Source: Prolixibacteraceae bacterium (GTDB taxonomy: Bacteria > Bacteroidota > Bacteroidia > Bacteroidales > Prolixibacteraceae). Taken from it: a DNA stretch of 64,000 nucleotides. The notes beneath the pieces were generated by a model. The model worked only from the letters and a program-made list of their open reading frames with translations, had not been told where the DNA came from and searched no databases. Within the stretch, counting starts at the first letter, position 1, and every line of letters begins with the position of its first letter. The DNA lies in NCBI GenBank assembly GCA_003457135.1, contig DMSQ01000019.1:42377-106376 (forward strand), given 5' to 3'. The translations under genes and the position numbers were made by a program. Positions 46,208 to 55,502 of this stretch are shown here, one piece after another.

Positions 46208-48136
46208 TTATTTTACTCCGATAGCTCCATAATTGAGGATATCAAAATTCCTTTCGTAAGCGGTCACAAATAAACCTGTATTCATATAACCACCCATTGG
46301 GGTAACTTTTCTGAAATCAAAAAACATCTGGGTCAATTCCATTGGATAATCAGGCAAACAATTCCTGAAATCCTTTCCGTAACGGTAAAGCGCACTAAGG
46401 AAATAGTAGGCCACATCAAATCCCTGGTGACTGAATTGGGTGGGTTCAGCCGAGAATGTTTCGCGGTACTGACTGACAAACCGACGAACAAGCGGTTTGT
46501 TATAATCGATAAAATAGTGTGACAAATAGCGTAACCTAACGCGATGAAAATTCTCGGTCTGGATACTTTTTAGTTTAGTCAGGGTGGGAGTCCCCATCAG
46601 CACAATGTTATAGTTTTCAGCCAAAGCATTCAGATTCGTAACGGCCACACTCACCTGAGCCTCATTGTCGGTTGGGATGAAGAATATATTTTCGCCCGTT
46701 TCGTCCAGAATTGGTTTTATGGAATTAACCCCTAGTTTCTGAAAATTATATTCGTGAAACATATTCTTCCCTGCCTGTCCTGCTAACTTTTCGATGCTCA
46801 TTTGAGCAAGTTTTGCCTCCGTTGAAGTTGAATTTCCACTCACTTGCAGAAGGATGAAGTTTTTATCTGAAAATTCGGTTCCAATATAGCTGGCGGTTTG
46901 CTCAATCTGAAATTCTTTGGTCGGATTAACCTTGAAATACCAGGAATTATTCTGTTCAAAATTACCAACCGGTGAAAGTGGTGAAATCATTGGAATACGG
47001 TTTTTTGCAGCAAAAGCAGCCATGTTTTCCTGAAGTTCAGGATAAACCGGACCAATAATCAGGTTCAGATCGCGAAATTCGTCCAACTGAAGCAAAGCAT
47101 TGATCATTTGCTGGTTGCTTGCATCAAACACATACAATTCGATGTTCATCCCTTTACTTTGAAGACTGTCGATGGCTAACAAAACTCCTTCATAAAACTC
47201 CAGAAATCCTTCTAATTTTGGGTCAATATTGGTTAGCCCGACAATGGTAGTTGTATCACCGCTGGCAGGAATGGGCTGAGAGTTCAGTTTTATTCTACTT
47301 AATAATGTAGTCCTGTCAATATTTGATGGAATGATATGATCGTTTCCCGGTAAATTGAAAGGAAGTATAAGTGCAGCTTTGTATTTCTGATTTTTTGCAT
47401 TTATAGGATCGCAATCGGAAGGAGGTTCTGAGTTGATTTCTACTATACTTACAGTTCGGGGAACTTCCATCTTGCCAACGTCTTGATTTTTAGTTGAAGA
47501 TTTAACCGGAATAACAATAGTTTCTCCGGCTTCCAAACTTCGAGAAAACAGTGATGGATTAGCATTTTTCAATTCACTTACTTCAACTCCAAAACGGGCG
47601 GCCAGCGAAAACAGAGTCTCCCCTTTTTCAACTTTATATTTGGTTGCTGATTGCTGAACCGACATTGGTTCTGTTGATTGAGGAAGTGTTTTAACCGGAA
47701 TTTTTAAGACCTGTCCGACCATCAGTCCATTAGAAAGTTCAGGATTGAACCTGATCAGATCGTTAGCCGAAATGCCGAATTGTTTGGCAATCGAAAATAT
47801 GGTTTGTTTCCTGGCAACTTTATGGTAATAGTACTCTGGTTCAACCTGAACCGGTTTGGGAACTTCTGGTTTTTGAGGTACTGCAACCTCAACTTTTCCA
47901 ACCGGAATTTTCACCGTTGAGCCAGCTTTCAAAATTGCTGTTATTCCCGGATTTGCCTGAAGAAGTTCTTTTTGGGTAACTTTATATTTCTGGCAAAGGC
48001 TGAAAACTGTTTCACTCTTTTTTACGGTATGCAAGACATATTTCACCCCCGAAATTTCAACCTCTTTCTGCGAAAAACAAGAATGAGAAAGGGAAACAAA
48101 CAGAGTAAAAAAACAAATTGCAATAAATAACTTCAT
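46208..48136 (-). CDS. LysM-repeat protein with a periplasmic-binding-like (type 1) ligand domain
   Basis: This 642-residue protein has a signal peptide (MKLFIAICFFTLFVSLSHSC). Three LysM domains follow at about 32-78, 96-145 and 163-210, each with the VKKSETVFSLCQKYKV-type start and KIPV ending. A type 1 periplasmic-binding fold of about 400 residues completes it (YKAALILPFNLPGND, LNLIIGPVYPELQENMAAFA, YNIVLMGTPTLTKL). LysM anchors it to peptidoglycan. The ligand domain, without any ABC transporter nearby, suggests sensing or a cell-wall role. Confidence 0.9.
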   Translation of the reverse strand: MKLFIAICFFTLFVSLSHSCFSQKEVEISGVKYVLHTVKKSETVFSLCQKYKVTQKELLQANPGITAILKAGSTVKIPVGKVEVAVPQKPEVPKPVQVEPEYYYHKVARKQTIFSIAKQFGISANDLIRFNPELSNGLMVGQVLKIPVKTLPQSTEPMSVQQSATKYKVEKGETLFSLAARFGVEVSELKNANPSLFSRSLEAGETIVIPVKSSTKNQDVGKMEVPRTVSIVEINSEPPSDCDPINAKNQKYKAALILPFNLPGNDHIIPSNIDRTTLLSRIKLNSQPIPASGDTTTIVGLTNIDPKLEGFLEFYEGVLLAIDSLQSKGMNIELYVFDASNQQMINALLQLDEFRDLNLIIGPVYPELQENMAAFAAKNRIPMISPLSPVGNFEQNNSWYFKVNPTKEFQIEQTASYIGTEFSDKNFILLQVSGNSTSTEAKLAQMSIEKLAGQAGKNMFHEYNFQKLGVNSIKPILDETGENIFFIPTDNEAQVSVAVTNLNALAENYNIVLMGTPTLTKLKSIQTENFHRVRLRYLSHYFIDYNKPLVRRFVSQYRETFSAEPTQFSHQGFDVAYYFLSALYRYGKDFRNCLPDYPMELTQMFFDFRKVTPMGGYMNTGLFVTAYERNFDILNYGAIGVK

Positions 48137-48191
48137 GGTTGAACATTTAAATGAAACTCAAAAAAACCAGACGCTAACAAATTAGGATAGC

Positions 48192-49175
48192 TTAAAAAGC
48201 TTTCTCGCCAAAATACTTCATAAACTGAACTCTTCCCCAAGCCTGGGTGGAAGAAGACGTTTGACTTAATAAGCCACGAAAGTCACTCAGATTGGTATAG
48301 CCCTTCTGATCCATCCAATGGGCTATTTCATTATTCATGCGGGTAATGGCCAAAGGTCCCTCTATATAAAGTACTGAAGCAATCTGAATGGCAGATGCTC
48401 CGGCCAGCAAAAATTTCAATGCTGATTCAGAGGTATGGATTCCGGTTGTGGCCGCCAAATCGCAGGATAGAATTCCTGACAGAATTCCAGTCCAGCGCAA
48501 AGGTAAAATATAATCGTCCGGCAAACTCAAAACATCTGACACTACAACAGTTTGCGATTGAATATCAATATCAGGACTATAAAAGCGGTTGAAAATGGTA
48601 ATTCCGGATATCCCGGTCTGTGACAATTTCTGAACTATACCAGGCAAGTTGGTAAAATAATGGCTTATTTTGATAGATACAGGTATTTTTACGACCTGAA
48701 GAACTTTAGTGATGGTATCGAAATAAAATTGTTCATCGTTTTCGCCTGACTTATAAACTTCAGGATATACAAACATATTGAGTTCCAGGGCATCGGCGCC
48801 GGCTTCCTCAATTTTACGGGCAAACAAAACCCATTCGCCTGAACTCACACAATTGATGCTGGCAACAATGGGCACATTAGTTCTGGCTTTCACTTCCGAG
48901 ATCAGTTTCAGGTATTTCTTAATGTTTTCTTCCTTAATCACATAATCGAAATAATCGAGGTATTCCGGGTCAGCATGCAAGCTGCTTCTCTGACTCAATT
49001 CTTCCTGTAATTCGAGATAGATTTCTTCTTCAAAGATTGATTTCAACACGATGGCGCCTGCGCCAGCTTCGGCCAGTTTAATAACTTGTTCTGCATGTCC
49101 GGTCATACTGCTGCTAGCGGCAATTACCGGGCTTTTTAAATCGAGTCCGAAAAATCGGGTTGATAAATTTGCCAT
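48192..49175 (-). CDS. dihydroorotate dehydrogenase-like FMN-barrel protein
   Basis: This 327-residue TIM barrel is related to DHODs. Its N-terminus (STRFFGLDLKSPVIAASSSMTG) and core (VPIVASINCVSSGEWVLFAR, GADALELNMF) match the fold. The SCPN loop that carries the catalytic residue in true DHODs is replaced by NMFVYPEV, so orotate chemistry is doubtful. The fold still suggests FMN binding (AGASAIQIASVLYIEGP). It is located beside NfnAB genes, in the same orientation, after a 92-bp gap. Confidence 0.88.
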   Translation of the reverse strand: MANLSTRFFGLDLKSPVIAASSSMTGHAEQVIKLAEAGAGAIVLKSIFEEEIYLELQEELSQRSSLHADPEYLDYFDYVIKEENIKKYLKLISEVKARTNVPIVASINCVSSGEWVLFARKIEEAGADALELNMFVYPEVYKSGENDEQFYFDTITKVLQVVKIPVSIKISHYFTNLPGIVQKLSQTGISGITIFNRFYSPDIDIQSQTVVVSDVLSLPDDYILPLRWTGILSGILSCDLAATTGIHTSESALKFLLAGASAIQIASVLYIEGPLAITRMNNEIAHWMDQKGYTNLSDFRGLLSQTSSSTQAWGRVQFMKYFGEKAF

Positions 49176-49267
49176 AACAAAAAGATTTACAATTTAATTA
49201 TTTACAATTGACGATTAAGCCCTCTGAGCAAAAATAGTAAATAGTCAATGAACAAATGGTCAATTTA

Positions 49268-50749
49268 CTAACGTTTTCCCTGAAGATATTCATGCATGGA
49301 AGCTGCCGCTTTTCTTCCGTCGCCCATTGCTAGGATAACGGTTGCCCCTCCCCTCACGATATCTCCACCGGCAAACAATTCAGGAATTGAACTTTGCATT
49401 GTTTCCTCGTTAACCTCAATGGTTCCCCATTTGCTCACTTTTAACTCTTTTACTTCTGAAGGGATCAGCGGGTTTGGTGATACTCCAACTGCCACCACGA
49501 CCAAATCAACCGCGATGTCATATTCGGAACCTTCGAGAACGATCGGACGGCGACGGCCCGAAGCATCGGGTTCACCCAAAGTCATGCGTTGAACGCGCAT
49601 CCCGTTCACTTTTCCATTTTCGTCGGCAAAGTATTCGACTGGGTTGGCCAGGTTAAGAAACTCAATGCCTTCTTCTTCGGCATGATGAACCTCTTCGACG
49701 CGGGCAGGCATTTCTTCGCGCGAACGACGGTAAATGATGATCGCCCTTTCAGCTCCCAACCTTTTTGCCGTGCGAACAGAATCCATGGCTGTATTTCCTC
49801 CGCCTATTACAGCAACATTCTTCCCCCTAAGAACCGGAGTGTCAAATTCATCGCTGGCAGCATTCATCAGGTTCACACGGGTCAGATACTCGTTCGACGA
49901 AAGAATCCCATTGAAGTTTTCGCCCGGAATATTCATAAAACGTGGAAGACCTGCTCCGCTGGCCACAAAAAAAGCTTCAAAACCTTCTGCTTTCAAGTCA
50001 TCGAAACTGGCTGTTTTTCCAACAATAAAGTTGCGGACAAACTTCACTCCCATTTGCCGAAGGTTGTCTATTTCGACATCCACAATTTTATTGGGAAGGC
50101 GGAATTCAGGAATACCGTATTTCAACACTCCGCCAACTTCGTGCAAGGCTTCAAAAACGGTCACATCGTATCCCAGTTTAATCATATCGCCGGCAAATGA
50201 AAGCGACGCGGGGCCCGATCCAACCGCAGCAACCTTGATCCCGTTTGAAGGGGCAACTTCAGGAACCGATACGAATCCGCTTTCACGCTCGTAGTCGGCA
50301 GCAAAGCGTTCCAGATGACCAATGGCAACCGGATCTTTCTGCAACTTAACGGTGTAAAAGCAAGTAGCTTCACATTGTTTTTCCTGAGGGCAAACACGGC
50401 CGCAAACTGCCGGAAGCGCGGAAGTTTCTTTCAAAGTTTTAGCTGCTTCAAGGAAACTTCCCAGTTCAATATATTTAACAAATTTCGGAATATTAATACT
50501 CACCGGGCATCCTTCGATACACGTTGGATTCGCACAGTCCAAACATCTTGAAGCTTCGGATTGGGCCTGTGCTACAGTCAGTCCTGTGTTTACTTCCCTA
50601 TCCTGAAATCGGATTCGTACAGCAGGATCCATCTCCGGCATTCGGGTGCGGACCATTAAAGTACGCTCCTTATTGGCAATTTTTTTTCTCAGTTCGGCAC
50701 GCCATTCCATATCGCGTTCACTCCGGAGATATTCTTTGTTTGTTGACAT
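49268..50749 (-). CDS. NfnB-type NADPH-binding flavin/Fe-S subunit (glutamate synthase small-subunit-like)
   Basis: This 493-residue protein has two N-terminal Fe-S clusters (CLDCANPTCIEGCPV; CGRVCPQEKQCEATC). An FAD domain (VAAVGSGPASLSF) and an NADP-type Rossmann domain (NVAVIGGGNTAMDSVRTAK) follow, with a terminal GGDIVRGGATVILAMGDGRKA. It could be the small subunit of glutamate synthase, but no large subunit is nearby. The NfnA gene lies 10 bp upstream, so it is the large subunit of an electron-bifurcating NADH/ferredoxin:NADP+ oxidoreductase. Confidence 0.92.
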   Translation of the reverse strand: MSTNKEYLRSERDMEWRAELRKKIANKERTLMVRTRMPEMDPAVRIRFQDREVNTGLTVAQAQSEASRCLDCANPTCIEGCPVSINIPKFVKYIELGSFLEAAKTLKETSALPAVCGRVCPQEKQCEATCFYTVKLQKDPVAIGHLERFAADYERESGFVSVPEVAPSNGIKVAAVGSGPASLSFAGDMIKLGYDVTVFEALHEVGGVLKYGIPEFRLPNKIVDVEIDNLRQMGVKFVRNFIVGKTASFDDLKAEGFEAFFVASGAGLPRFMNIPGENFNGILSSNEYLTRVNLMNAASDEFDTPVLRGKNVAVIGGGNTAMDSVRTAKRLGAERAIIIYRRSREEMPARVEEVHHAEEEGIEFLNLANPVEYFADENGKVNGMRVQRMTLGEPDASGRRRPIVLEGSEYDIAVDLVVVAVGVSPNPLIPSEVKELKVSKWGTIEVNEETMQSSIPELFAGGDIVRGGATVILAMGDGRKAAASMHEYLQGKR

Positions 50750-50759
50750 TTCTTAAGGT

Positions 50760-51584
50760 TTAATTGAGTTTCAAAAACCGTTCGTTGGCCAATCTTTCCT
50801 CGGCTGCATAACCACCCAGCCGCACGATCAACTCATCAAAATCAATCTGATGGGCATCAAATTCCGGTCCGTCTATGCAAGTAAACCTCGTATGCCCGCC
50901 AACACTGACACGGCAGGCGCCACACATGCCAGTACCGTCAACCATAATGGCATTCAAACTGGCCTGAGTTGGTATTTGATATTTTTTGGTTAAAAGAGAT
51001 GTAAATTTCATCATTACAGCCGGACCAATAGCTATACATTCGTTTACGGTTTCGCGCTGAATAACCATTTCGGCGCCTGCAGTTACCAAACCTTTGGTTC
51101 CATACGATCCGTCATCCGTCATAATAATTACTTCATCCGACCATTTCCGGATTTCATCTTCCAGAATGATCAGGTCTTTATTCCGGGCAGCAATGATGGA
51201 TATTACCCGGTTCCCGGCTTTTTTGAACGCTTCAACAATAGGCAACATGGGCGCAACGCCAACCCCGCCGCCACAAGCCAGAATAGTTCCGGCGTTATGT
51301 ATATGCGTAGCTTTTCCAAGTGGACCAACTACATCAAGAATATGATCTCCAATATTCAGTTCGAAAAGTTTTGCAGAACTGACTCCCATTTTTTGAACAA
51401 CCAAATCAATAGTACCTTTTACCGGATCAGCGCCGGCAATGGTCAACGGAATCCGCTCACCCTTTTCATCCACACGAATGATAACAAAATGACCGGGCTT
51501 GCGCGAACGGGCAATCCGCGGGGCATCAACAACAAACTTGGCCACTTTTTCAGAAAAAAGAACCTTCTCAACAATCTGGTTCAT
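50760..51584 (-). CDS. NfnA-type FAD/NAD-binding electron-transfer subunit
   Basis: This 274-residue protein of the ferredoxin-NADP reductase/PyrK family has FAD contact RIPLTIAG and NAD motif CGGGVGVAPMLPIVEAFKKAG. A C-terminal [2Fe-2S] region DGTGMCGACRVSVGGHTRFTC includes an upstream Asp that may be a ligand, as described for NfnA. With the gene following after 10 bp it forms NfnAB, which couples NADH, NADPH and ferredoxin. A CAAAATTA at 51622-51629 (TAATTTTG on the minus strand) is a weak -7 candidate. Confidence 0.9.
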   Translation of the reverse strand: MNQIVEKVLFSEKVAKFVVDAPRIARSRKPGHFVIIRVDEKGERIPLTIAGADPVKGTIDLVVQKMGVSSAKLFELNIGDHILDVVGPLGKATHIHNAGTILACGGGVGVAPMLPIVEAFKKAGNRVISIIAARNKDLIILEDEIRKWSDEVIIMTDDGSYGTKGLVTAGAEMVIQRETVNECIAIGPAVMMKFTSLLTKKYQIPTQASLNAIMVDGTGMCGACRVSVGGHTRFTCIDGPEFDAHQIDFDELIVRLGGYAAEERLANERFLKLN

Positions 51585-51819
51585 TGTACAAGTTTTAAAT
51601 TAGATTTTTTGAAACGAACGCCAAAATTAGTAATGTGCTAAGAATATACACCTAAAAAGCTTTTCTTTTTTGGCAGCACAGTTAATTTGGAAGAAATCTT
51701 AATTAAGTGCTAAGAATCAAAGGGAATTGTTTGAAGGAATAAAATGAAAAAAGCTAAGGATTCCATGCTTTAAAAAATGGATGGAATCCTTTATAATATC
51801 AATGAAATACAACTAATAA
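51585..51819. other. intergenic, with a hairpin
   Basis: It contains AAGGATTCCAT (51756-51766) and ATGGAATCCTT (51781-51791), a perfect 11-bp inverted repeat that on the minus strand leads to AGCTTTTTTCAT. This is a probable terminator of the DUF2442 gene. The word GTGCTAAGAAT appears twice (51635 and 51708). Confidence 0.6.
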
Positions 51820-52041
51820 TCAGCAATAATAGAGCGTATCGGCGCTCAATTCCTGGTCGTTTGGCCATTTGATAAAATAGCCGTTATTTTTCACCAACTG
51901 AAAGTAGCCCGGGTCTTTTAACTGTGAGAATATTCCCCTTTCAAAAAAAGAAGCGAGATCGACCAATTTAGTTTTACCGTCTGAAAATTCTACAAAGAGG
52001 CAGTTTTCACTTGCAACCCTTACATTTTTAATCGTGTACAT
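51820..52041 (-). CDS. DUF2442-family small protein
   Basis: This 73-residue protein has the family pattern: an early VRVASENCLFVEFSDGKTKL, ELSADTLYYC at the end and a central YFQLVKNNGYFIKWPN. DUF2442 proteins are usually found with small partner genes (DUF4160 or toxin-like) and are suspected TA components. Here it follows the broken RelE-type toxin and its antitoxin. Function is unknown. Confidence 0.85.
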   Translation of the reverse strand: MYTIKNVRVASENCLFVEFSDGKTKLVDLASFFERGIFSQLKDPGYFQLVKNNGYFIKWPNDQELSADTLYYC

Positions 52042-52059
52042 TACTCGAGTGGTTTAATT

Positions 52060-52187
52060 TTATGTGTTCTTGCCCTTCAACTTTTTTGGATCCATTCTGC
52101 AATCAAACACGGTTGCTATTGAAATTAAATCATCATCAATCCAATAAACAATTTTGCAGTATCCGACCAAACTACAACTATTTCCAT
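52060..52187 (-). pseudogene. RelE/ParE-type toxin gene with internal deletion and frameshift
   Basis: The start MEIVVVWSDTAKL is the typical N-terminus of this toxin family. After 13 codons the frame runs into a stop. The C-terminal part of the family (YCKIVYWIDDDLISIATVFD, then CRMDPKKLKGKNT) follows in another frame up to the stop at 52060. Around 65 central residues are missing, so the toxin is dead. The ATG overlaps the antitoxin stop (ATGGAAATAG), the usual coupled TA layout. Confidence 0.88.
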
Positions 52188-52420
52188 GTTGCGATTTCTT
52201 GCTTTAACTTTCTGGCGCTTTTAACCCGGTTATTTTTGACATCTTCGAATGCCTTTTCAACCCGCATTTCATATTCCTTAAGAGTCATCGGTTCTATTTC
52301 ATTTTCGAACACTTTTTCTCTTTCTTTCTTTAATATTTCTTCAAATTTGTCAAGAATGTTGGTATTGGCGTATTTCAGAAATTCCTGAATAAATTGTATT
52401 TTCCTTGACTGTAAGTCCAT
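52178..52420 (-). CDS. antitoxin of a RelE/ParE-type module (toxin inactivated)
   Basis: This 80-residue helical, charged protein starts MDLQSRKIQFIQEFLKYA. It has a C-terminal motif (MRVEKAFEDVKNNRVKSARK) typical of addiction-module antitoxins in Bacteroidota. The open frame extends 32 codons upstream into the divergent promoter region; ATG at 52420 matches the family start. The partner toxin downstream is deleted, so this is an orphan antitoxin. It may still regulate, or be in decay. Confidence 0.85.
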   Translation of the reverse strand: MDLQSRKIQFIQEFLKYANTNILDKFEEILKKEREKVFENEIEPMTLKEYEMRVEKAFEDVKNNRVKSARKLKQEIATWK

Positions 52421-52492
52421 AATTATCTTTTTTTTGTAAATATAAGGATATCTTTGAACTTTTGTTTTCGCCCGTAAAGCACAATAAAAAAT

Positions 52493-55471
52493 TTGTTCAG
52501 AAAGTTTTCCAAACAATTAACCGATAAAAAATTGGCCCAGGAATTTATCATCGCAATAACCGAACACCGTGCTGTTGGCTGTGTTTTAGTTCCTCTTTTA
52601 ATTCAAAAAGAGCAGAATTTTTATACCATACAGAAAACGGTAAAACTTCGGGATTTCAAAAGTGGAGAAGTAAATTTAACCGAACCGGAACTGGAATTAC
52701 TCAAACTGATCGAGAATTACAGCGATGAAATGCTCACTAAAAAATTCTCCAGGAAAACTGACAAGATCAACTTTTTCCAAAACATAGATGCCGACTTGTT
52801 TCAGAAACACATCAGCCCTTACATCGAAAAATACATTTATCGCTGCATTCTCCTGCTGATGAAAGGTCAGACCCGCCTATTTAATAAACATGCAAAATAT
52901 GCCAACCTTTACGATGAGGATGAAATCAGGATTAACTGCAGTTTTTCGGAAAGCATCTTTTATTTTAACCGCGACGAAAACGGCACCAAATACAAGTTAA
53001 AAATCAGCCATGAAGGCAAAACGGTTGATCTGCTGCGAAAAACCATCAAGATGATCAGCACAATTCCGTGTTCGTTTGTGCTGCAAAACAGGCTGTTTGT
53101 GTTCGAACACCTTTCAGGAAAACGGATTACGCCTTTCCTGACTAAAGAAGTGGTTTCCATTCCGCCGCAGGTCGAAGATAAATATTACCAGACTTTTCTC
53201 CTGAATACGATCAAAGAGTCGGAAGTTGAGGCCATTGGATTCGAAATCAGGATGACAAACCCAAGCCGGAAAACCATTATTTCGCTTGAACAGGATTTGA
53301 GATTACAACCGGTTTTGTCAATTAAATTCAGGTACGACAATACGCTTTACCTTGCAGAATCACCTTCGACTACTTCGGTCAATCTTGAAAAGCAGGACGG
53401 GCAATACGTGTTCAATAAATTTATCCGCGACCGGTCGTGGGAAGAAGAACAATTAAACATTTTAAAAGAGCACGGTCTCAGATATAAAAATGGTTTTTGG
53501 AACCCTTTGGAAAACAAGCTGCAAGCCGATGAGGACAATTATTACCGCCCTGTAAACTGGTTGGCCAACAACAAGGAAACGCTTGATGCGGCAGGGTTTC
53601 TGATCGTCCAGAACAAGCTCAACAAGAAATACTATCTGGGTAAAAAGGATCTTGACATTCAGATTAAAAGCCAGGAAGATTGGTTCGACATTATGGCCAT
53701 CGTCAAATTTGGCGATTACCACATCCCGTTTATCCGTTTACGCAGGCACATCATGACTGGCCTGCGCGAGTTTCAGCTTCCAACGGGCGAAATCGTAATT
53801 TTGCCTGAAGTGTGGTTTGCTGCCTACAAAGACTTTTTTCCGCTTTCGCGGCTCGACGGCGACATAATCAAAATCAGGAAACACCATTATCTGCTGCTTC
53901 AGGAAAACCTAAAACTAATATTGGAAGATGCAACTGAAATTCAGGAACAAATAGTTAGAATCCCGTACATTCAGGCAAAAATTCCTGAAAATTTGAACGC
54001 AGAATTGCGAAATTACCAAAAAGACGGCTTTTGGTGGATGCACCACCTGTTTGCCAATAAATTTGGCGCTTGCCTGGCCGACGATATGGGGCTTGGTAAA
54101 ACCATTCAAACCATCGCCTTATTACTGAAAGTTCAGCGGATAAATAATTTTCAACACCCGGCACATCAAGTGAATGGTCAGCAACTTTCACTTTTCGATC
54201 AGCCAAAGTCTTTATCCATTTCTGAGATACAGCCAGCTTCGCTCATTGTAATGCCAACTTCACTGGTTCATAACTGGGCCAACGAACTTCAGAAATTTGC
54301 ACCTTCACTGAAGGTTTATCAGCACATTGGCAGTCAGCGCGAAAAAACGCCCGGGCTTTCGCGGGCATTCTACCATTCAGATGTTATCCTGACAAGCTAC
54401 GGAACCATGCGAAACGATCTCGAACTGTTGAGTTCGTTCGAATATTTCTACCTGATTCTGGACGAAAGCCAGTACATTAAAAATTCGGCGTCGAAAACCT
54501 ATAAAAGCATTCTTGAACTCAGGGCGAAACACCGGTTGGTACTTACCGGAACGCCCATTGAAAATTCATTATCCGATTTATGGTCTCAACTCAACTTCCT
54601 GAACAAAGGATTGCTCGGAAGTTTACCTTATTTTAAACGTGAATTTATCACCCCGATTGAGAAAAAGAACTACCCGCAACAACAGGAGAAACTGCAGAAA
54701 CTCATTCGTCCGTTTGTGTTGAGACGGACCAAAGAAGAAGTTGCCAATGATTTGCCTGCCCTGACCGAGCAAATCCGTTATTGTGAAATGACTGAAGAAC
54801 AGCGGGAAATTTATGAAACTGAGAAATCGGCGATACGAAACGAAGTACTGAAACTTATTGACACAAAAAAAATTAACAAATCGGCCCTGATTATCCTGCA
54901 AGGTTTGACCAGGCTGAGGCAACTGGCCAACCATCCGGTGATGATTGATCATGAATTTAAGTACGAATCGGGTAAATTCAACGAAATATACCGCTGCCTG
55001 AAAAACCTGCTGGCCGAAAATCACAAGGTTTTGATTTTCTCTTCATTTGTCAAACATCTCGAATTGCTTCAGACTAAAATTGAATTGAAAAACTGGAAAT
55101 ACTCGCTGCTAACCGGTAAAACTTTGAACAGAGAAGAAGTTATCAGGCAATTCCAGGAGGATCGCGATAATCACATTTTCCTGATTTCGCTTAAAGCAGG
55201 GGGAGTTGGATTGAACCTGACTTCGGCCGATTATGTGTTCATTATTGATCCGTGGTGGAATCCGGCAGCCGAAAATCAGGCCCTCAGCCGTGCCCACCGC
55301 ATCGGACAGGATAAAAAAGTTTTCGTGTACCGATTTATTTCCGAAAATTCGATCGAAGAAAAAATCCAGACTTTAAAATCAAAGAAATCGGCATTGGCCG
55401 AGAAATTCATCAGTTCGAACAATCCGTTAAATGTTATTTCCGAAGATGAAATACTTAGTTTATTCAGTTAA
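52493..55471 (+). CDS. SNF2-family DNA helicase/translocase
   Basis: This 992-residue protein's N-terminal 500 residues carry no clear motif. The SNF2 ATPase core then has motif I (ADDMGLGKTIQT), motif II LDESQYIKN, motif III LTGTPIEN, and the C-terminal helicase motifs ISLKAGGVGLNLTSADYV and NQALSRAHRIGQ. DESQ replaces the usual DEAH. It should translocate on DNA and remodel protein-DNA complexes. It is divergent from the antitoxin gene. A specific defence role is possible but not shown. Confidence 0.93.
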   Translation: MFRKFSKQLTDKKLAQEFIIAITEHRAVGCVLVPLLIQKEQNFYTIQKTVKLRDFKSGEVNLTEPELELLKLIENYSDEMLTKKFSRKTDKINFFQNIDADLFQKHISPYIEKYIYRCILLLMKGQTRLFNKHAKYANLYDEDEIRINCSFSESIFYFNRDENGTKYKLKISHEGKTVDLLRKTIKMISTIPCSFVLQNRLFVFEHLSGKRITPFLTKEVVSIPPQVEDKYYQTFLLNTIKESEVEAIGFEIRMTNPSRKTIISLEQDLRLQPVLSIKFRYDNTLYLAESPSTTSVNLEKQDGQYVFNKFIRDRSWEEEQLNILKEHGLRYKNGFWNPLENKLQADEDNYYRPVNWLANNKETLDAAGFLIVQNKLNKKYYLGKKDLDIQIKSQEDWFDIMAIVKFGDYHIPFIRLRRHIMTGLREFQLPTGEIVILPEVWFAAYKDFFPLSRLDGDIIKIRKHHYLLLQENLKLILEDATEIQEQIVRIPYIQAKIPENLNAELRNYQKDGFWWMHHLFANKFGACLADDMGLGKTIQTIALLLKVQRINNFQHPAHQVNGQQLSLFDQPKSLSISEIQPASLIVMPTSLVHNWANELQKFAPSLKVYQHIGSQREKTPGLSRAFYHSDVILTSYGTMRNDLELLSSFEYFYLILDESQYIKNSASKTYKSILELRAKHRLVLTGTPIENSLSDLWSQLNFLNKGLLGSLPYFKREFITPIEKKNYPQQQEKLQKLIRPFVLRRTKEEVANDLPALTEQIRYCEMTEEQREIYETEKSAIRNEVLKLIDTKKINKSALIILQGLTRLRQLANHPVMIDHEFKYESGKFNEIYRCLKNLLAENHKVLIFSSFVKHLELLQTKIELKNWKYSLLTGKTLNREEVIRQFQEDRDNHIFLISLKAGGVGLNLTSADYVFIIDPWWNPAAENQALSRAHRIGQDKKVFVYRFISENSIEEKIQTLKSKKSALAEKFISSNNPLNVISEDEILSLFS

Positions 55472-55502
55472 CAAGAGTATTGAAAAATTCAACTACCGCA
55501 AA

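Noticed and set aside
49589..50294. Long plus-strand frames (203 and 186 residues) opposite the NfnB gene
   Set aside because: These are shadows of the strong minus-strand coding frame with clear Fe-S and FAD motifs.
51635..51718. Direct repeat GTGCTAAGAAT, two copies 73 bp apart
   Set aside because: Only 11 bp, two copies, AT-rich context; no further support.
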